Assembly (NCBI GenBank): GCA_024644285.1
Contig: JAHELH010000157.1
Location: 1 to 6,006 of the forward strand
Length of the DNA stretch: 6,006 nt
From: Paracoccaceae bacterium
GTDB taxonomy: Bacteria > Pseudomonadota > Alphaproteobacteria > Rhodobacterales > Rhodobacteraceae
Direction of reading: 5' to 3'
Positions 1-5,706 of the stretch are shown in pieces (positions within the stretch are counted from its first letter, which is position 1; the number at the start of each line of letters is the position of its first letter). The notes below the pieces were generated by a model, which worked only from the letters and a program-made list of their open reading frames with translations, made no database searches and was not told the origin of the DNA. The translations under genes were made by a program, and so were the position numbers.

Positions 1-923
1 ATCACGTCGATCAGGCCCGAGGCCACCGCCTCGACCATTGCCAGCCGGTCGTCCTCGGACCGAAGCGGCGGCTTGATCTTGAAGAAGGTGCGGTAATCGC
101 CGACATCGAGCTCGTTCAGCGTCAGGTGATGTGCGTTCACACCCGCCGTCACGTCCAGCCCCGTCGCCTTGGCGCGTTCAAGCGCGGGCAGGGCGCAGGC
201 CGCCGACAGGTTGTCGGCGTGGTAGCGCGCGCGCGTCATCTCGACCAGTGCCAGGTCGCGTTCCAGCCCCAGGCGCTCGGCCATCGGCGACACCGCCGGA
301 AGCCCGCGCAGCGAAGCGAACTTGCCCGAGGTCACGGCGGCGCCGGACGACAGGCCGGGGTCCTGCGGATGCGCCACCACCAGCGCGCCCAGCGATCGCG
401 CGTAAGTCAGGCAGCGGGCGAAGACGCGGGTGTCGGTGACCACGTGGTCGCAATCGGTGAAAGCCACTGCGCCCGCGTCGCGAAGGAACCCGATCTCGAC
501 CATCTCGCGGCCCTGTCGGCCGCGGGTCAGCGCCGCCATCGGCAGGATTCTCACCTCCGCCGCCTGCGCCGCGCGGCGGGTGACGAATTCAAGCTGCTCG
601 GGGCTGTCGATGGCAGGCGTGGTGTCGGGCCGGGTGATCATCGTCGTCACGCCGCCCGCCGCCGCCGCCAGGCCCGCCGAGCGGAAGCTTTCCTTGTGCC
701 GCTCGCCGGGCTCGCAGATCTTCACGCCGAAATCGACGATCCCCGGCGCCAGACACTTTCCGCCGCAGTGCAGAATGATTCGCGCGCGAAACATTTCAGT
801 TTTGATTTCAGTAACATCCGTTAAGATCGCGGCAATCTTCCCTTCCGAAATCTTAACCGCGCCGAGCGATTCCGTGCCCGCCTCGGGATCGATCAGCCGG
901 GCGTCGTGCAGCAGCAGCGTCAT
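1..923 (-). CDS. pyrC: Dihydroorotase homologue, probably non-catalytic (PyrX/PyrC'-like), 3' end outside window
   Basis: This is an amidohydrolase-fold protein of the class I dihydroorotase family; 307 codons are visible and the C-terminus lies beyond the left edge. Family landmarks are clear: LAPGIVD near residue 58, EPGERHKESF at 71-80, AGGVTTM at 89-95, the AHPQDPGL loop at 184-191, TAGVNAHHLTL at 259-269 and KIKPPLRSEDDR at 282-293. The metal site is damaged. The family's DxHxHxREPG reads D-F-G-V-K-I-C-E-P-G here, so both HxH histidines are replaced (G66, K68) and the usual Arg is C70. The later metal-ligand His of the HxxHxS segment is N238. H185 remains; the active-site Asp lies outside the window. 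Such proteins are known as structural partners of PyrB, as in the Pseudomonas PyrB-PyrC' complex, and that role is my inference here. The start overlaps the preceding stop by 4 nt (ATGA) and has an AGAGGGA Shine-Dalgarno. Residues 34-45 use unusually AT-rich codons. Automated annotation would probably call this an active dihydroorotase. Confidence 0.9.
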   Translation of the reverse strand, partial: MTLLLHDARLIDPEAGTESLGAVKISEGKIAAILTDVTEIKTEMFRARIILHCGGKCLAPGIVDFGVKICEPGERHKESFRSAGLAAAAGGVTTMITRPDTTPAIDSPEQLEFVTRRAAQAAEVRILPMAALTRGRQGREMVEIGFLRDAGAVAFTDCDHVVTDTRVFARCLTYARSLGALVVAHPQDPGLSSGAAVTSGKFASLRGLPAVSPMAERLGLERDLALVEMTRARYHADNLSAACALPALERAKATGLDVTAGVNAHHLTLNELDVGDYRTFFKIKPPLRSEDDRLAMVEAVASGLIDV

Positions 924-1474
924 GCCTGTTCCCTCTGGATCTGGCGCAACAGGTCATAGACCTTCCGGCCGTCCGCTATCCCTTGGAAACCGGTGCGTTC
1001 GCGCACTGGCCCGCCCTCGCTGTCGCGGCTGTCGACGGTGCTGAACCAGACCGTGTCGGTCCGCCCCTGCTGCAACTCGATCGGGTCATCGGGGCCGATG
1101 GGATAGCTGTCCAGGTTGTGGCCCCACCACGACCGGGCGACATAGGCGCGGCGGTCGCTCAGCGCGTAGCGGATCTTTTCGTGCGCCTTCAGCGCCGCGT
1201 ACCAGGGGCCGACGGCCAGAGCCAGCCCGGCGGCGATGAACGGCAGCCCGAACAGCGTCATGAAGGCGCCATAGCCGGTCGCCGCGGCCGGCCCGCGCTG
1301 CGCCAACTGGTCCAGCCCGGTCAGCGTCGCCATCACGCCCACGACCAAGAACGGCAGACCCAGGAGCGTCAGCATGATCATCAGCGGCGACACCCGCAGC
1401 CCAGGCGCGGGCGCGCCCTGCCACAGCAGCGTCTCGCCCGGTTCGAAGTAGTCCTCCCAGGCCTCGGTGCTCAT
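920..1474 (-). CDS. Two-helix membrane protein, paralogue of its upstream neighbour (184 aa)
   Basis: I do not recognise a named function. The protein has a short N-terminal segment ending in a TLLWQGAP motif (15-22), two predicted membrane helices at about 30-52 and 68-92, and a C-terminal soluble domain of about 90 residues. That domain begins with KIRYALSDRRAYVAR (100-114), continues through DSYPIGPDD, and ends in a basic amphipathic stretch with GIADGRKVYDLLRQIQRE. The pattern of a membrane hairpin followed by YxLSDRRA resembles bacterial PH-like membrane proteins, but that is a fold-level guess. The gene upstream encodes a clear paralogue with the same layout. The start chosen is the ATG that overlaps the upstream stop by 4 nt and gives the same MST N-terminus as the paralogue; a longer in-frame extension to 1831 only reads the neighbour out of frame. 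Its stop overlaps the dihydroorotase-like start (ATGA). The position between pyrB and pyrC suggests a link to pyrimidine synthesis, with no direct evidence. Confidence 0.85.
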   Translation of the reverse strand: MSTEAWEDYFEPGETLLWQGAPAPGLRVSPLMIMLTLLGLPFLVVGVMATLTGLDQLAQRGPAAATGYGAFMTLFGLPFIAAGLALAVGPWYAALKAHEKIRYALSDRRAYVARSWWGHNLDSYPIGPDDPIELQQGRTDTVWFSTVDSRDSEGGPVRERTGFQGIADGRKVYDLLRQIQREQA

Positions 1475-2013
1475 GCTGTGTCCGCGCCTTTCGCCCGGCC
1501 GCGCTGTACCTGGCGCATCATTCCGTAGACCTCCTGTCCGTCGGCGATCCGCTCGAAGCCGATATCGTGGCGGCGCGAGCCGTTCTTGGTGCGCCGCATC
1601 TCGTGCGCGAAATAGACCGTGGCCGGGTCTCCCGCGCGGTAGTCGAGCACGGTGTCGTCGTCGATCGGGTAGGATTTCAGCCGCCGGCCGCGCAGCGGCA
1701 GCGCGGTCGCGATGAAGGCCCGGCGATCGGTCAGGGTGTACCAGGTGTGCCGGCGGGTCCAGGCGCTCAAGAACGGCGGGCCGATGCCGATGGCCAGGCC
1801 GACGAAGAAATGGATCAGCCCGAACATCCATAAGAACCCGCCCGCCTGGCTGGCCATCACCATCCAGAACAGAGCGAAGCCGGCAAAGGCCAGGCCGAAC
1901 AGGCCGGTGAAGACATGGACAAGGCGGAAATCGACCTTGCCGTCCGGGCGGCCCTGCCAGAGGATCGCCTCGTCCTCGTCGAGGATGCCCTCCCAGCCGG
2001 ACGGAGTGCTCAC
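1471..2013 (-). CDS. Two-helix membrane protein with C-terminal YTLTDRRA domain (180 aa)
   Basis: Function unknown. The order is the same as in the downstream paralogue: an acidic N-terminus with AILWQGRP (16-23), hydrophobic helices at about 31-54 and 60-82, then a soluble domain starting RRHTWYTLTDRRAFIA (87-102), followed by KSYPIDDDTV, an EMRRTKNGSRRHDIGF segment and ERIADGQEVYGMMRQVQR near the C-terminus. The shared WQGxP, DRRA, SYPI and IADGxxVYxxxRQxQR blocks make a tandem duplication likely. The loop around SRRHDIGFERI resembles the C-terminal half of small bacterial membrane proteins whose soluble part is predicted to be PH-like; this is inference. The start is GTG, giving a 4-nt GTGA overlap with the upstream stop; the second residue onward (STPSGWE) matches the paralogue's STEAWE, which supports the start. 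No strong Shine-Dalgarno precedes it, consistent with reinitiation after the upstream gene. Base composition matches its neighbours. Confidence 0.85.
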   Translation of the reverse strand: MSTPSGWEGILDEDEAILWQGRPDGKVDFRLVHVFTGLFGLAFAGFALFWMVMASQAGGFLWMFGLIHFFVGLAIGIGPPFLSAWTRRHTWYTLTDRRAFIATALPLRGRRLKSYPIDDDTVLDYRAGDPATVYFAHEMRRTKNGSRRHDIGFERIADGQEVYGMMRQVQRGRAKGADTA

Positions 2014-2576
2014 TGCCCGGACCCCGACAGGATCCAGGCGAGGATCAGCACGACGATGGCCGCCGCCAGAAGCCCGATGATGCCGCGCCCGCCGCGCGGC
2101 GTGACCTGCGGCGCGGGGGCCACGCCCGGCGTCGGCGGAACCGCCGCCTCTGTCTTGGCGCCGGGCAGCGGCACCAGACGCTGTTCGGCCTGTACCTGGT
2201 TGTAGGTGCCAAGGTGGCGCAACGGCAGACGCGGCGACAGCCGCTGCTCTTCGCCGTCGAAGGCCCGCGCGCTGGCGATCACGATATGCCGGTCCGCCGC
2301 CGCCAGCACGCCGCGGGTCGGCTCGACGTCCTGTGCGTCGACCCCCAGTCCCTCGACCAGGTAGCCGGCCAGACCGACGCCGGCCAGGTCGTTCACGGGA
2401 AACGCTTCGATATGGCGCGCGCGTAGGCTGTCCGCACCCATGAGTTCCTTCAGCGGCCAGTCGCCGCCGGGCCCGCCCTCGACCACCGCCTCGGCCTCGG
2501 CCGGCGGCAGGTCGAGCGCGAAGACCCAGACGGTTTCGCGCGCATCGGCGGGGACGTGCAGGGGATCGGGGGTCAT
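2010..2576 (-). CDS. Tail-anchored protein of unknown function in the pyrB operon (188 aa)
   Basis: I do not recognise the family. Residues 1 to about 135 form a soluble, acidic domain that opens with VWVFALDLPPAEAEAV and contains ADRHIVIASARAF near the middle, suggestive of alternating strands and helices. A Pro/Ala/Thr-rich linker follows (about 139-160), then a basic RGGRG and one hydrophobic helix (165-183) ending a few residues before the C-terminus. With no N-terminal signal peptide this layout predicts a C-tail-anchored protein with its domain in the cytoplasm. The ATG overlaps the pyrB stop by 4 nt and is preceded by an AGAGAAGA purine tract; a longer in-frame reading up to 3155 crosses the pyrB coding sequence in another frame and is rejected. 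Its stop overlaps the GTG start of the next gene. It is the first of three membrane-associated proteins placed between pyrB and the dihydroorotase homologue. Confidence 0.85.
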   Translation of the reverse strand: MTPDPLHVPADARETVWVFALDLPPAEAEAVVEGGPGGDWPLKELMGADSLRARHIEAFPVNDLAGVGLAGYLVEGLGVDAQDVEPTRGVLAAADRHIVIASARAFDGEEQRLSPRLPLRHLGTYNQVQAEQRLVPLPGAKTEAAVPPTPGVAPAPQVTPRGGRGIIGLLAAAIVVLILAWILSGSGQ

Positions 2577-3523
2577 GCGGGTATCTTCTCTGTTTGCGGG
2601 CGCAGGCGGCGGGTCAGCAGGTCCATTGCCGCCATGCGCACGGCGACGCCCATCTCGACCTGGTCCTGGATCACCGAGCGGTTGATGTCGTCGGCGATGG
2701 TGCCGTCGATCTCCACCCCCCGGTTCATCGGGCCGGGATGCATCACGATGGCGTTCGGCTTGGCGTGGCCCAGCTTCTCGGCGTCGAGGCCGAAGCGGTG
2801 GTAGTATTCCCGTTCCGACGGGATGAAGCCGCCGTCCATGCGTTCCTTCTGTAGCCGCAGCATCATCACCACGTCGGCGCCGTTCAGCCCCTTTTCCATG
2901 TCGTCGTAGACCTCGGCGCCGAACTCGTCGATGCCGGCGGGCATCAGGGTCGGCGGGCCGATCAGTCGGATGCGGCTTTCCATCTTGCCCAGCAGCAGGA
3001 TGTTCGACCGGGCGACGCGGGAATGCGCGATGTCGCCGCAGATCGCCACGGTCAGCCGGTGCAGCCGGCCCTTGGCACGGCGGATCGTCAGCGCGTCCAG
3101 AAGCGCCTGCGTGGGGTGCTCGTGCCGCCCGTCGCCGGCATTCAGCACGGCGCAATTGACCTTTTCTGCCAGCAGGTTGACCGCGCCCGATTGCGGGTGC
3201 CGCACGACCAGCAAATCGGGATGCATGGCATTCAGGGTCAGGGCCGTGTCGATCAGCGTCTCGCCCTTCTTTACGCTGGAGGTCTGCATCGCCATGTTCA
3301 TCACGTCCGCGCCCAGCCGCTTGCCGGCGATCTCGAACGAGGCCTGGGTGCGGGTGGAGTTCTCGAAGAACATGTTGATCTGGGTCAGGCCGCGCAGCGT
3401 GTCGGAATGCTTGGTCGAAGACCGGTTCATATCGACATAGCTGTCGGCGAGGTCGAGCAGGGCGGTGATCTCGTCCGGGGCGAGGCTCTCGATGCCGAGA
3501 AGGTGCGTCTGGCGGAATGTCAT
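2573..3523 (-). CDS. pyrB: Aspartate carbamoyltransferase catalytic subunit
   Basis: It condenses carbamoyl phosphate with L-aspartate to N-carbamoyl-L-aspartate, the committed step of de novo pyrimidine synthesis in the cytoplasm. At 316 aa the length is normal for the family. The carbamoyl-phosphate loop FFENSTRT is at 52-59, the SVKKGET lysine loop at 83-89, HPQSG at 109-113, HEHPTQALLD at 134-143, DIAHSRVARSN at 164-174, the aspartate-site MLRLQKER at 221-228 and HPGPMNRG at 262-269, all intact. The ATG at 3523 gives the usual MTFRQTHLLGIESL beginning; an in-frame extension to 3679 would add 52 unconserved residues encoded by the promoter and palindrome region. No pyrI is seen next door. 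The operon instead ends with a dihydroorotase homologue lacking metal ligands, which fits the class of enzyme in which PyrB assembles with an inactive dihydroorotase. It is the first gene of the left operon, about 18 nt downstream of the predicted transcription start, which leaves no room for a leader-peptide attenuator. Confidence 0.98.
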   Translation of the reverse strand: MTFRQTHLLGIESLAPDEITALLDLADSYVDMNRSSTKHSDTLRGLTQINMFFENSTRTQASFEIAGKRLGADVMNMAMQTSSVKKGETLIDTALTLNAMHPDLLVVRHPQSGAVNLLAEKVNCAVLNAGDGRHEHPTQALLDALTIRRAKGRLHRLTVAICGDIAHSRVARSNILLLGKMESRIRLIGPPTLMPAGIDEFGAEVYDDMEKGLNGADVVMMLRLQKERMDGGFIPSEREYYHRFGLDAEKLGHAKPNAIVMHPGPMNRGVEIDGTIADDINRSVIQDQVEMGVAVRMAAMDLLTRRLRPQTEKIPA

Positions 3524-3547
3524 TGCGGCCCCGTCCGGATTTGCCCG

Positions 3548-3576
3548 GTTATAGGAAAGCGCCGGGGTGGCGGCAA
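3548..3576 (-). promoter_or_regulatory. Predicted sigma70-type promoter of pyrB
   Basis: On the minus strand, TTGCCG (3576-3571, four of six matches to TTGACA) is followed by a 17-nt spacer and TATAAC (3553-3548, five of six matches to TATAAT). Transcription would begin near 3541, giving a leader of roughly 18 nt that includes a weak GGACGGGG ribosome-binding stretch (3536-3529) before the pyrB ATG. TATAAC stands out in such GC-rich surroundings. Assignment is by pattern only. Confidence 0.6.
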
Positions 3577-3620
3577 GGAGCAGCTTGGCAGACGGCGCGG
3601 GCCGCAGGCGCGGGAGGCGG

Positions 3621-3668
3621 CAAATCCTCATCGAGGATTTGGGCCAAACTCTCGATGGGAGTTTGCCC
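3621..3668. repeat. Double palindrome (two adjacent hairpins) in the divergent intergenic region
   Basis: The first palindrome has perfect 9-bp arms, CAAATCCTC (3621-3629) and GAGGATTTG (3633-3641), with a 3-nt loop. The second has 7-bp arms, CAAACTC (3645-3651) and GAGTTTG (3659-3665), extendable by GGG/CCC with one bulged C, and a 7-nt loop. The middle can refold as a third structure: ATCGAG (3630-3635) pairs with CTCGAT (3651-3656) and TTTG (3638-3641) with CAAA (3645-3648). It lies between two divergent gene starts, so it cannot serve as a terminator at the end of either operon. From memory such paired AATCCTC/GAGGATT and AAACTC/GAGTTT elements recur in Rhodobacteraceae genomes, which would make it a REP-like repeat; this is unverified. 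A regulatory operator or RNA structure is the alternative. Confidence 0.8.
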
Positions 3669-3678
3669 GCTCCAGCCA

Positions 3679-3708
3679 CTTCCGCGTGGCGCCGCGCTGC
3701 AGTAGGCT
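3679..3708 (+). promoter_or_regulatory. Possible weak promoter of the uracil-DNA glycosylase operon
   Basis: A TAGGCT hexamer (3703-3708) could act as a -10 element, with a poor -35 around CTTCCGC (3679-3685). Transcription would then start within a nucleotide or two of the ATG at 3717, and no Shine-Dalgarno sequence precedes that ATG, so a leaderless mRNA is plausible. The match to consensus is weak and the call rests mainly on position. Confidence 0.3.
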
Positions 3709-3716
3709 CGCCGGCA

Positions 3717-4496
3717 ATGACCGGAAGCGATTTCCATCAACTGCGCGCCCTGCTGGAATGGCAGGTGGAACTGGGGGCGACCGAGGCGATCGGCGAACAC
3801 CCTGTGAACCGCTACGACGCGCTGGACGTTGCGCCGAAGGTGGTTGCGCCGGCTTCCGCGCCGGCGCCCGAGACGCATGAAGGGGCGGCGGACCCGGTCG
3901 ATGCCGCGCGCGCCGCGGCCGGGGCGGCGGGCGACCTGGAGGCGCTGCACGCCGCGATGGCGGCCTACGAGTTCTGCGAGCTGAAGCGCGGCGCGCGCAA
4001 CCTGGTCTTCTCGGACGGAAATCGCGAGGCGCGGCTGATGATCATCGGCGAGGCGCCGGGCCGCGAAGAGGACGTGCAGGGCCGCCCCTTCGTCGGCCGC
4101 GCCGGGCAGCTGCTGGACAAGATGCTGGCGGCCATCGGGTTGGGCCGCGACGCCTCGGGCAAGGGCAATGCGGTCTACATCACCAACATCCTGCCCTGGC
4201 GTCCGCCGCAGAACCGCGAGCCGAAACCCGACGAGATCGCCATGATGATGCCTTTCGTCGCCCGGCACGTGGACCTTGTCGATCCCGAGGTGATCGTGCC
4301 GATGGGCAACATCTCGTGCCAGGCGCTGCTGGGCCGGCGGGGCATCACCCGGCTGCGCGGTGCCTGGACCCAGGCGCTGGGCCGCCCGGCGCTGCCGATG
4401 CTGCACCCGGCCTATCTTCTGCGCACGCCGCAGGCCAAGCGCGAGGCCTGGCATGATTTGTTGATGCTGCAGGCGAAACTGCGTGGGGACGGCTGA
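3717..4496 (+). CDS. Uracil-DNA glycosylase, family-4-like, lacking the Fe-S cysteines (259 aa)
   Basis: It removes uracil from DNA, starting base-excision repair after cytosine deamination or dUMP incorporation. The catalytic core is clear: LMIIGEAPGREEDVQGRPFVGRAG begins at 107 (motif A, GEAPG with E117/E118 and D119), YITNILPWRPPQNREP at 154-169, IVPMGNISCQALLG at 193-206, ITRLRG at 210-215 and the motif B loop HPAYLLR at 230-236. Family 4 enzymes normally hold a 4Fe-4S cluster through four cysteines. Here the CxxC position reads Y84-E-F-C87, the Cys before RPPxNR is W161 and the one before PF is M178, so only one remains. This fits the alphaproteobacterial branch thought to lack the cluster. 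An N-terminal helix region (about 6-34) is joined to the core by an Ala/Pro-rich linker (39-70). The ATG at 3717 is chosen because an extension to 3567 would translate the palindrome. The stop overlaps the next start by 1 nt (TGATG). Confidence 0.93.
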   Translation: MTGSDFHQLRALLEWQVELGATEAIGEHPVNRYDALDVAPKVVAPASAPAPETHEGAADPVDAARAAAGAAGDLEALHAAMAAYEFCELKRGARNLVFSDGNREARLMIIGEAPGREEDVQGRPFVGRAGQLLDKMLAAIGLGRDASGKGNAVYITNILPWRPPQNREPKPDEIAMMMPFVARHVDLVDPEVIVPMGNISCQALLGRRGITRLRGAWTQALGRPALPMLHPAYLLRTPQAKREAWHDLLMLQAKLRGDG

Positions 4497-5095
4497 TGCG
4501 GATCCTGGCGTTTTCCGACCTGCACCACTCCCGCGCCCAGGCCGAGGCGCTGGTCGAGGCCGCGCGCGACGCAGACCTGGTGATCGGCGCGGGGGATTTC
4601 TGCAATGCCCGGCGCAACCTGGCGGAAGCGATGAACCTGCTCTCCGGCATCGCGGTGCCGATGATCGCGGTGCCGGGCAATGCCGAGAGCGCCGACGAGC
4701 TGCGGGACGCCGCCCATGCCGGGACCACCGTGCTGCACGGGCAGGGCACCGAGTTCGGCGGGCTGCGCATCTTCGGGCTGGGCTACGGCGTGCCGGTCAC
4801 GCCGTTCGGCGCGTGGTCCTGCGATCTGGACGAGGCTGAGGCCGGGGCGATGCTGGCGAACTGCGAGGCCGCCGACATCCTGGTGGTCCATTCGCCGCCC
4901 AAGGGCGTGGCCGACGTGACCTCGCAGGGCGCCTCGGTCGGCTCGACCGCGATCCGCGATGCGGTTGCACGGATCCAGCCAAGGCTGGTCCTTTGCGGCC
5001 ATATTCACGACAGCTGGGGGCAGGAGGGCCGCATCGGCGACAGCCGGGTGGTCAATCTGGGCCCGGTGCCGACCTGGTTCGAGGTGCGCCCATGA
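4496..5095 (+). CDS. Calcineurin-like metallophosphoesterase (199 aa)
   Basis: This is a small cytoplasmic dinuclear-metal phosphoesterase with the full motif series: SDLHH (D8, H10), GAGDF (D34), PGNAE (N62), VVHSPPKG (H132) and CGHIHDSWG (H169, H171), ending in VVNLGP. The domain fills the whole protein with no signal peptide or membrane helix, as in the compact YfcE/MJ0936-like group. The residue after GN, often His, Cys or Asn in relatives, is Ala63 followed by Glu64, so the His that protonates the leaving group in some enzymes is absent. Substrate cannot be told from sequence; nucleotides, cyclic nucleotides or phosphodiesters are all possible. The ATG shares one nucleotide with the preceding glycosylase stop and follows a GTGGGGAC stretch, so coupled translation is likely. 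A role in handling nucleotides from DNA repair would be speculation. Confidence 0.93.
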   Translation: MRILAFSDLHHSRAQAEALVEAARDADLVIGAGDFCNARRNLAEAMNLLSGIAVPMIAVPGNAESADELRDAAHAGTTVLHGQGTEFGGLRIFGLGYGVPVTPFGAWSCDLDEAEAGAMLANCEAADILVVHSPPKGVADVTSQGASVGSTAIRDAVARIQPRLVLCGHIHDSWGQEGRIGDSRVVNLGPVPTWFEVRP

Positions 5096-5706
5096 TCGAC
5101 CCGCTGGTGCTGCTGGCCTTTATCCCCGCCGCCATTGCGCTGAACCTGACGCCGGGCGCGGACATGATGTTCTGTCTCGGCCAGGGGCTGCGGCACGGGC
5201 CGCGCGCCGCCGCCGCCGCCAGCGCGGGTATCTCGGCGGGCGCGATGGTCCATGTCGCGCTGGCGGGGCTGGGCTTGGGCGCGCTGGTGGCGCAGGTGCC
5301 GTGGCTGTTCGACGTGATCCGCTGGGTTGGCGTGGCCTATCTTCTGTGGCTGGCGGTGCAGGCGCTGCGCGCCGGACCGCCGCATGCCGGCCACGCCGCG
5401 GTGTCCGGCCGGCCGTTCCGCGACGGGATGATCGTCAACCTGACGAACCCCAAGGTGATCCTGTTCGTGCTGGCCTTCGTGCCGCAATTCGTCGATCCGG
5501 CCGGACCGGTGCTGGCGCAGTTCCTGCTGCTGGGCGCGGTGCTGGCGGCGGGCGGGTTCCTGGTCAATGCCCTGGTCGGTGCCTTTGCCGGAGGCCTCGG
5601 GCGCCGCCTGGCGCAATCGGCGGGCTTCGCGCGGGCGCTGGGCTGGATCAGCGCGGCGGTCTTCGCCGGGCTGGCGATCCGGCTGGCGGCGATGCAGCGC
5701 ACATGA
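5092..5706 (+). CDS. LysE/RhtB-family amino-acid exporter (204 aa)
   Basis: It is an inner-membrane transporter expected to export an amino acid or derivative using the proton gradient. The length is typical and about six hydrophobic segments can be seen, roughly at 5-27, 40-67, 70-92, 113-134, 141-168 and 183-200. The family signature ALNLTPGADMMFCLGQGLRHG lies at 16-36 in the first helix and loop, and the second signature GMIVNLTNPKVILFVLAFVPQF at 112-133, including NPK at 119-121. The substrate is not predictable; RhtB relatives export homoserine, threonine, leucine or lysine. The ATG overlaps the phosphoesterase stop by 4 nt (ATGA) and has a good GAGGTG ribosome-binding site (5081-5086) five nt upstream, so it may be translated more independently than its neighbours. 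A run of GCC codons (about 5207-5220) encodes alanines and is not a separate repeat. Confidence 0.94.
   Translation: MIDPLVLLAFIPAAIALNLTPGADMMFCLGQGLRHGPRAAAAASAGISAGAMVHVALAGLGLGALVAQVPWLFDVIRWVGVAYLLWLAVQALRAGPPHAGHAAVSGRPFRDGMIVNLTNPKVILFVLAFVPQFVDPAGPVLAQFLLLGAVLAAGGFLVNALVGAFAGGLGRRLAQSAGFARALGWISAAVFAGLAIRLAAMQRT

Noticed and set aside
126..1044. Long plus-strand open frames opposite the dihydroorotase homologue
   Set aside because: Their translations are Arg/Ala-rich and low in recognisable motifs, and they lie antisense to a well-conserved coding frame; typical of high-GC DNA.
1475..1831. In-frame 5' extension of the 184-aa membrane protein
   Set aside because: It reads the upstream paralogue in another frame, and the ATG at 1474 gives an MST N-terminus matching the paralogue.
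2577..3155. In-frame 5' extension of the tail-anchored protein gene through pyrB
   Set aside because: The extension reads pyrB out of frame and gives an Arg/Pro-rich product; the ATG at 2576 with a 4-nt overlap is the natural start.
3621..3668. Palindromes read as a rho-independent terminator
   Set aside because: No T-run follows on either strand, and no gene ends here; both flanking operons start here.
3567..3716. Upstream start for the glycosylase, adding 50 residues
   Set aside because: The extension is encoded by the palindrome and promoter region and shows no family similarity; the ATG at 3717 begins the N-terminal helix expected of the alphaproteobacterial enzyme.
3549..4454. Minus-strand open frame of about 300 codons opposite the glycosylase
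   Set aside because: It is antisense to a gene with intact catalytic motifs, and its product is a low-complexity Arg/Gln/His-rich shadow.
4412..5008. Minus-strand open frame opposite the phosphoesterase
   Set aside because: It is antisense to a complete metallophosphoesterase motif series and lacks recognisable features.
5205..5222. GCC triplet run as a simple-sequence repeat
   Set aside because: It encodes consecutive alanines in the exporter's second helix and fits the local codon bias; too short to be a notable repeat.
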